From a virus: DNA of 21,957 bases. The notes beneath the pieces were generated by a model. It saw only the letters and a program-made list of their open reading frames with translations, did no database searches and was not told the DNA's origin. Location of the stretch: positions 1 through 21,957 of IMG/VR virus record IMGVR_UViG_3300050026_000598, one strand, 5' to 3'. The position numbers and the translations under genes were made by a program. Positions 20,003-21,957 of the stretch are shown here, in pieces. The stretch's first letter is position 1. Every line of letters starts with the position of its first letter.

Positions 20003-20024
20003 GGGGCGGGGCCTTCCTCGCCCT
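20003..20024 (+). promoter_or_regulatory. Intercistronic hairpin
   Basis: GGGGCGGGG pairs with CCTCGCCCT around a CCTT tetraloop, about eight pairs including G-U. Third hairpin of this kind between consecutive structural genes. Confidence 0.4.
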
Positions 20025-20080
20025 ATTCCAAGTCCACAAATACCGGATTGAATGGAGGTCGAGCCAATGGGGAGTTCCTT

Positions 20081-20182
20081 CTGAAATTGATAACAGACAT
20101 CATCCTCCAGAAAGCCGTACTCGACCTCGGCCGTCAATTATGGCGGGAAATTCTGCCAGCTAAACCTCAAACAAAAAGGTGA
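20081..20182 (+). CDS. Possible small helical protein, 33 aa
   Basis: A frame starting at CTG 20081 (six bases after GGGGAG) or TTG 20087 reads LITDIILQKAVLDLGRQLWR then EILPAKPQTKR to TGA 20182, three bases before the next ATG. The composition (regular hydrophobic spacing, amphipathic helix, basic end) looks protein-like, and the gap between neighbours is otherwise unexplained. The non-ATG start makes this uncertain. It may be a small inner-membrane or virion peptide, or a chance frame. Confidence 0.35.
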   Translation: MKLITDIILQKAVLDLGRQLWREILPAKPQTKR

Positions 20183-20185
20183 TTC

Positions 20186-20581
20186 ATGCCTCATCCTCCT
20201 TATTTGCGACACAAAGACTCAGGCCGGGTCTACGTCTGGACCGAGTATCTGTCAAAGCACAAAGACTTGCTCCCGCATTACGATGCTCCGGAGTCTCACG
20301 CTCCGGCTCCCGTCGTCGTGAAAATGACACAGGACGAACTCGAACAGTTCCGGAAGTGGCAGAGCGAACAGACGGCAACTCCCGTCTCTTCCACTCCCAA
20401 GCCTGAGCGCCCCAAAGATACTGGCCGAGAAAGTGCCATCATCGAGGCTGTAAAATCTATACCCAAGGGATCGTATGTCGCTCCGGCTTTCGGCCGTCCG
20501 TCGCTTCCCGCCATCAAGGCAGTGGAGGCCATAACCGGTTTTACAGTAACGGTCGCTGAAGTTATCGAAGCGTTGAGGTAA
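20186..20581 (+). CDS. Small structural-module protein, 131 aa
   Basis: ATG 20186 follows AAAGGTG. The N-terminus MPHPPYLRHKDSGRVYVWTE then YLSKHKDLLPHYD is a motif I associate with short phage proteins after capsid genes (P.L.H..TG..Y..TE.L....D..P). A Pro/Ser-rich hinge (TATPVSSTPKPERPKD) leads to a C-terminal helical domain (AIIEAVKSIPKGSYVAPAFG ... IKAVEAITGFTVTVAEVIEA). Possibly a head-completion accessory protein. Function unproved. Confidence 0.65.
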   Translation: MPHPPYLRHKDSGRVYVWTEYLSKHKDLLPHYDAPESHAPAPVVVKMTQDELEQFRKWQSEQTATPVSSTPKPERPKDTGRESAIIEAVKSIPKGSYVAPAFGRPSLPAIKAVEAITGFTVTVAEVIEALR

Positions 20582-20585
20582 ATCG

Positions 20586-21920
20586 ATGAAGAAATTCAAA
20601 TGGATTGTTTTGCTCCTTCTCGTAACGGGCTTGCTGTTCAGCGCCTACCCCGCGTTCTCTCAAGGAACCTTCGGCGGTTATCCGGTAGCCACAGGCACAA
20701 CGGGTAACGAGAATGTCCTTCTCGACGCCGGGCCGAATAACGATGGAGCGGGAGCCAATGGGCTCGTAGTAATCCCTCTATCCAAAGTCCAGGGCGCTCC
20801 TCTCATCGGGACCGCTGCAAACGCCGTAACTATCGGTATCGGTTCGGTTTCATTCACCACTCAGGCCGGGCTCAACTACACGATAGGTACTCGATTGCGT
20901 GCGGCAAGCGGAGCGAACCCCACCGTTAATTGGATGGAAGGAATTGTAACTTTCTATTCCGGAACGGTGCTGACGGTGACTATCGATACCATCGGGGGGA
21001 GCGGCAGTCATACCGATTGGCAGATCGGCGTGGCCGGCCAAGTGGGGCCTCAAGGTCCATCCGGTACAAACGGCACGAACGGTGCAACCGGAGCCGCAGG
21101 CACACAGGGCGCGGCGGGACCGACAGGTACAACGGGAGCCACGGGTCCGCAAGGTCCGCAAGGTGTGGCCGGGAATATCCTGAACACCGTCCCGCTGGTT
21201 ATGGGTTATTCAAACCTGCTTGTGCAGACCGATTTAACAAACCCCAACAACACGATAGATATCACGGCGGACAGCCTGGAGGTATCGAATCCAGGGACGA
21301 ACTGGACCACTCTAACTTACGTCAACGTCTCCGCAGTCTGTACCGGGTCTGGTGGTGGAACCGGAAATGACCTCGACACCGGGTCCCTCGTGGGAAGCAC
21401 CTGGTACTATATTTATGCAATCTACAACCCATCCACCGGAACCACTGCGGCACTGGTGGGAACCATAACGGAAGGCAACCCGGTCCTCCCGTCTGGCTAC
21501 ACGTACTGGCGGAGAATCGGAATTGCTGAGACGGACTCAAGCAGCCACTTTGTTACATTCATTCAGCGAGGTAAGCATTTCGTCTGGGATACAGCCTTGC
21601 TGGTAAGTTCGGCTGCCACGGCCCAGGCATGGACAACGCAGAACGTGGGAGCGCCCCTTTCGTACAGAGCAAACTTGCAAGTCAACCTCGTGAATATCTC
21701 CAGCGGGACCGGCACAGTAACGGCCGCTCTCCGTAAGAATGGATCTACGTCCGCCACTGGCCACCCCATGGGCCAAACTTCGACCTCCGGGGTTTACTCT
21801 ACAGTGAACGACTGGATTGATTTTGACTCGAATTGGGAAGTGCAACTTAATATCGTCTACAGCGGCACAACTACTGTAACCTGGAAGCTGTATGCCTTGG
21901 GTTATGAACTAAACCTTTAA
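20586..21920 (+). CDS. Collagen-like fibre protein with signal peptide
   Basis: 444 aa from ATG 20586, four bases after the previous stop. Residues 1-26 (MKKFKWIVLLLLVTGLLFSA then YPAFSQ) form a classic Sec signal peptide with Lys-rich start, Leu/Val core and an AFS-Q cleavage site. A beta-rich region (30-145) precedes a collagen-like stretch of 15 uninterrupted Gly-X-Y triplets (151-195, e.g. GPQGPSGTNGTNGATG), and then a long beta-rich Ser/Thr/Gly C-terminal domain that may bind a receptor. Gly-X-Y repeats are known from phage fibres, where they form a trimer stalk. An N-terminal secretion signal is unusual for a virion fibre. Confidence 0.75.
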   Translation: MKKFKWIVLLLLVTGLLFSAYPAFSQGTFGGYPVATGTTGNENVLLDAGPNNDGAGANGLVVIPLSKVQGAPLIGTAANAVTIGIGSVSFTTQAGLNYTIGTRLRAASGANPTVNWMEGIVTFYSGTVLTVTIDTIGGSGSHTDWQIGVAGQVGPQGPSGTNGTNGATGAAGTQGAAGPTGTTGATGPQGPQGVAGNILNTVPLVMGYSNLLVQTDLTNPNNTIDITADSLEVSNPGTNWTTLTYVNVSAVCTGSGGGTGNDLDTGSLVGSTWYYIYAIYNPSTGTTAALVGTITEGNPVLPSGYTYWRRIGIAETDSSSHFVTFIQRGKHFVWDTALLVSSAATAQAWTTQNVGAPLSYRANLQVNLVNISSGTGTVTAALRKNGSTSATGHPMGQTSTSGVYSTVNDWIDFDSNWEVQLNIVYSGTTTVTWKLYALGYELNL

Positions 21921-21933
21921 GAAAGGCATACAC

Positions 21934-21957
21934 ATGATCATCCAGGACGACGCCGGC
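21934..21957 (+). CDS. Start of next gene (truncated by window)
   Basis: ATG 21934 follows GAAAGG by 7 nt and reads MIIQDDAG to the window edge. Spacing to the fibre gene and the ribosome binding site support a real start. Nothing can be said of function. Confidence 0.5.

Noticed and set aside
1-21957. CRISPR arrays, insertion sequences, att sites
   Set aside because: No regularly spaced repeats, transposase motifs or integrase gene were seen. The repeats found are isolated pairs or promoter-like elements.

Overview
The window is part of a tailed double-stranded DNA phage (Caudoviricetes) or prophage. It holds an early/middle block of small genes, a tRNA locus, and then the DNA-packaging and head-morphogenesis module in the usual order: terminase small subunit, terminase large subunit, portal, scaffold, major capsid, decoration-like proteins and a fibre-like protein. 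Nearly everything is on the + strand, with strong AAGGAGG-type ribosome binding sites and many ATGA/GTGA start-stop overlaps. The host cannot be named. TTGACA-type -35 boxes and the Shine-Dalgarno sites only indicate a bacterium with ordinary sigma-70-like signals.

Layout. 1-622 is non-coding: a leftward promoter-like palindrome, small repeats, an inverted repeat and a C-rich tract. 623-978 is a frameshifted HNH nuclease pseudogene. 1142-3975 is a tightly packed run of small phage proteins and a DNA-methylase-like protein, interrupted at 2761-2891 by a tRNA-like RNA. 3977-4717 is a divergent sigma factor, whose 3' end overlaps a small zinc-ribbon gene. 4782-4947 holds a tRNA-like element and a tRNA with anticodon AUU. 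4972-6899 encodes an HTH/metallophosphoesterase fusion, two small proteins and a free-standing HNH protein. 6865-11881 encodes TerS, TerL and a zinc-ribbon protein. TerL contains two complete LAGLIDADG inteins. 11887-12316 is non-coding and appears to hold a three-way-junction RNA, a promoter and a structured leader. 12317-21957 is the head module.

The most striking feature is the load of splicing and homing elements in the most conserved genes. TerL has one intein next to its Walker B motif and one in its nuclease domain. The major capsid gene is broken by two related group I introns separated by an exon of only 18 nt (NRDYEG). The second intron carries an HNH nuclease gene with its own promoter.

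The second main signal is a family of about six promoter-like sites. In them the palindrome TTTTGTC-CTT-GACAAAA overlaps the TTGACA box and is followed by an AACTTGGAAGT-like motif. At two loci there is an extra half-site exactly 20 bp upstream. This suggests one phage regulator controlling several transcription units, including the intron-borne nuclease.

All assignments come from reading the sequence and recalling family motifs. No database search or folding program was run.
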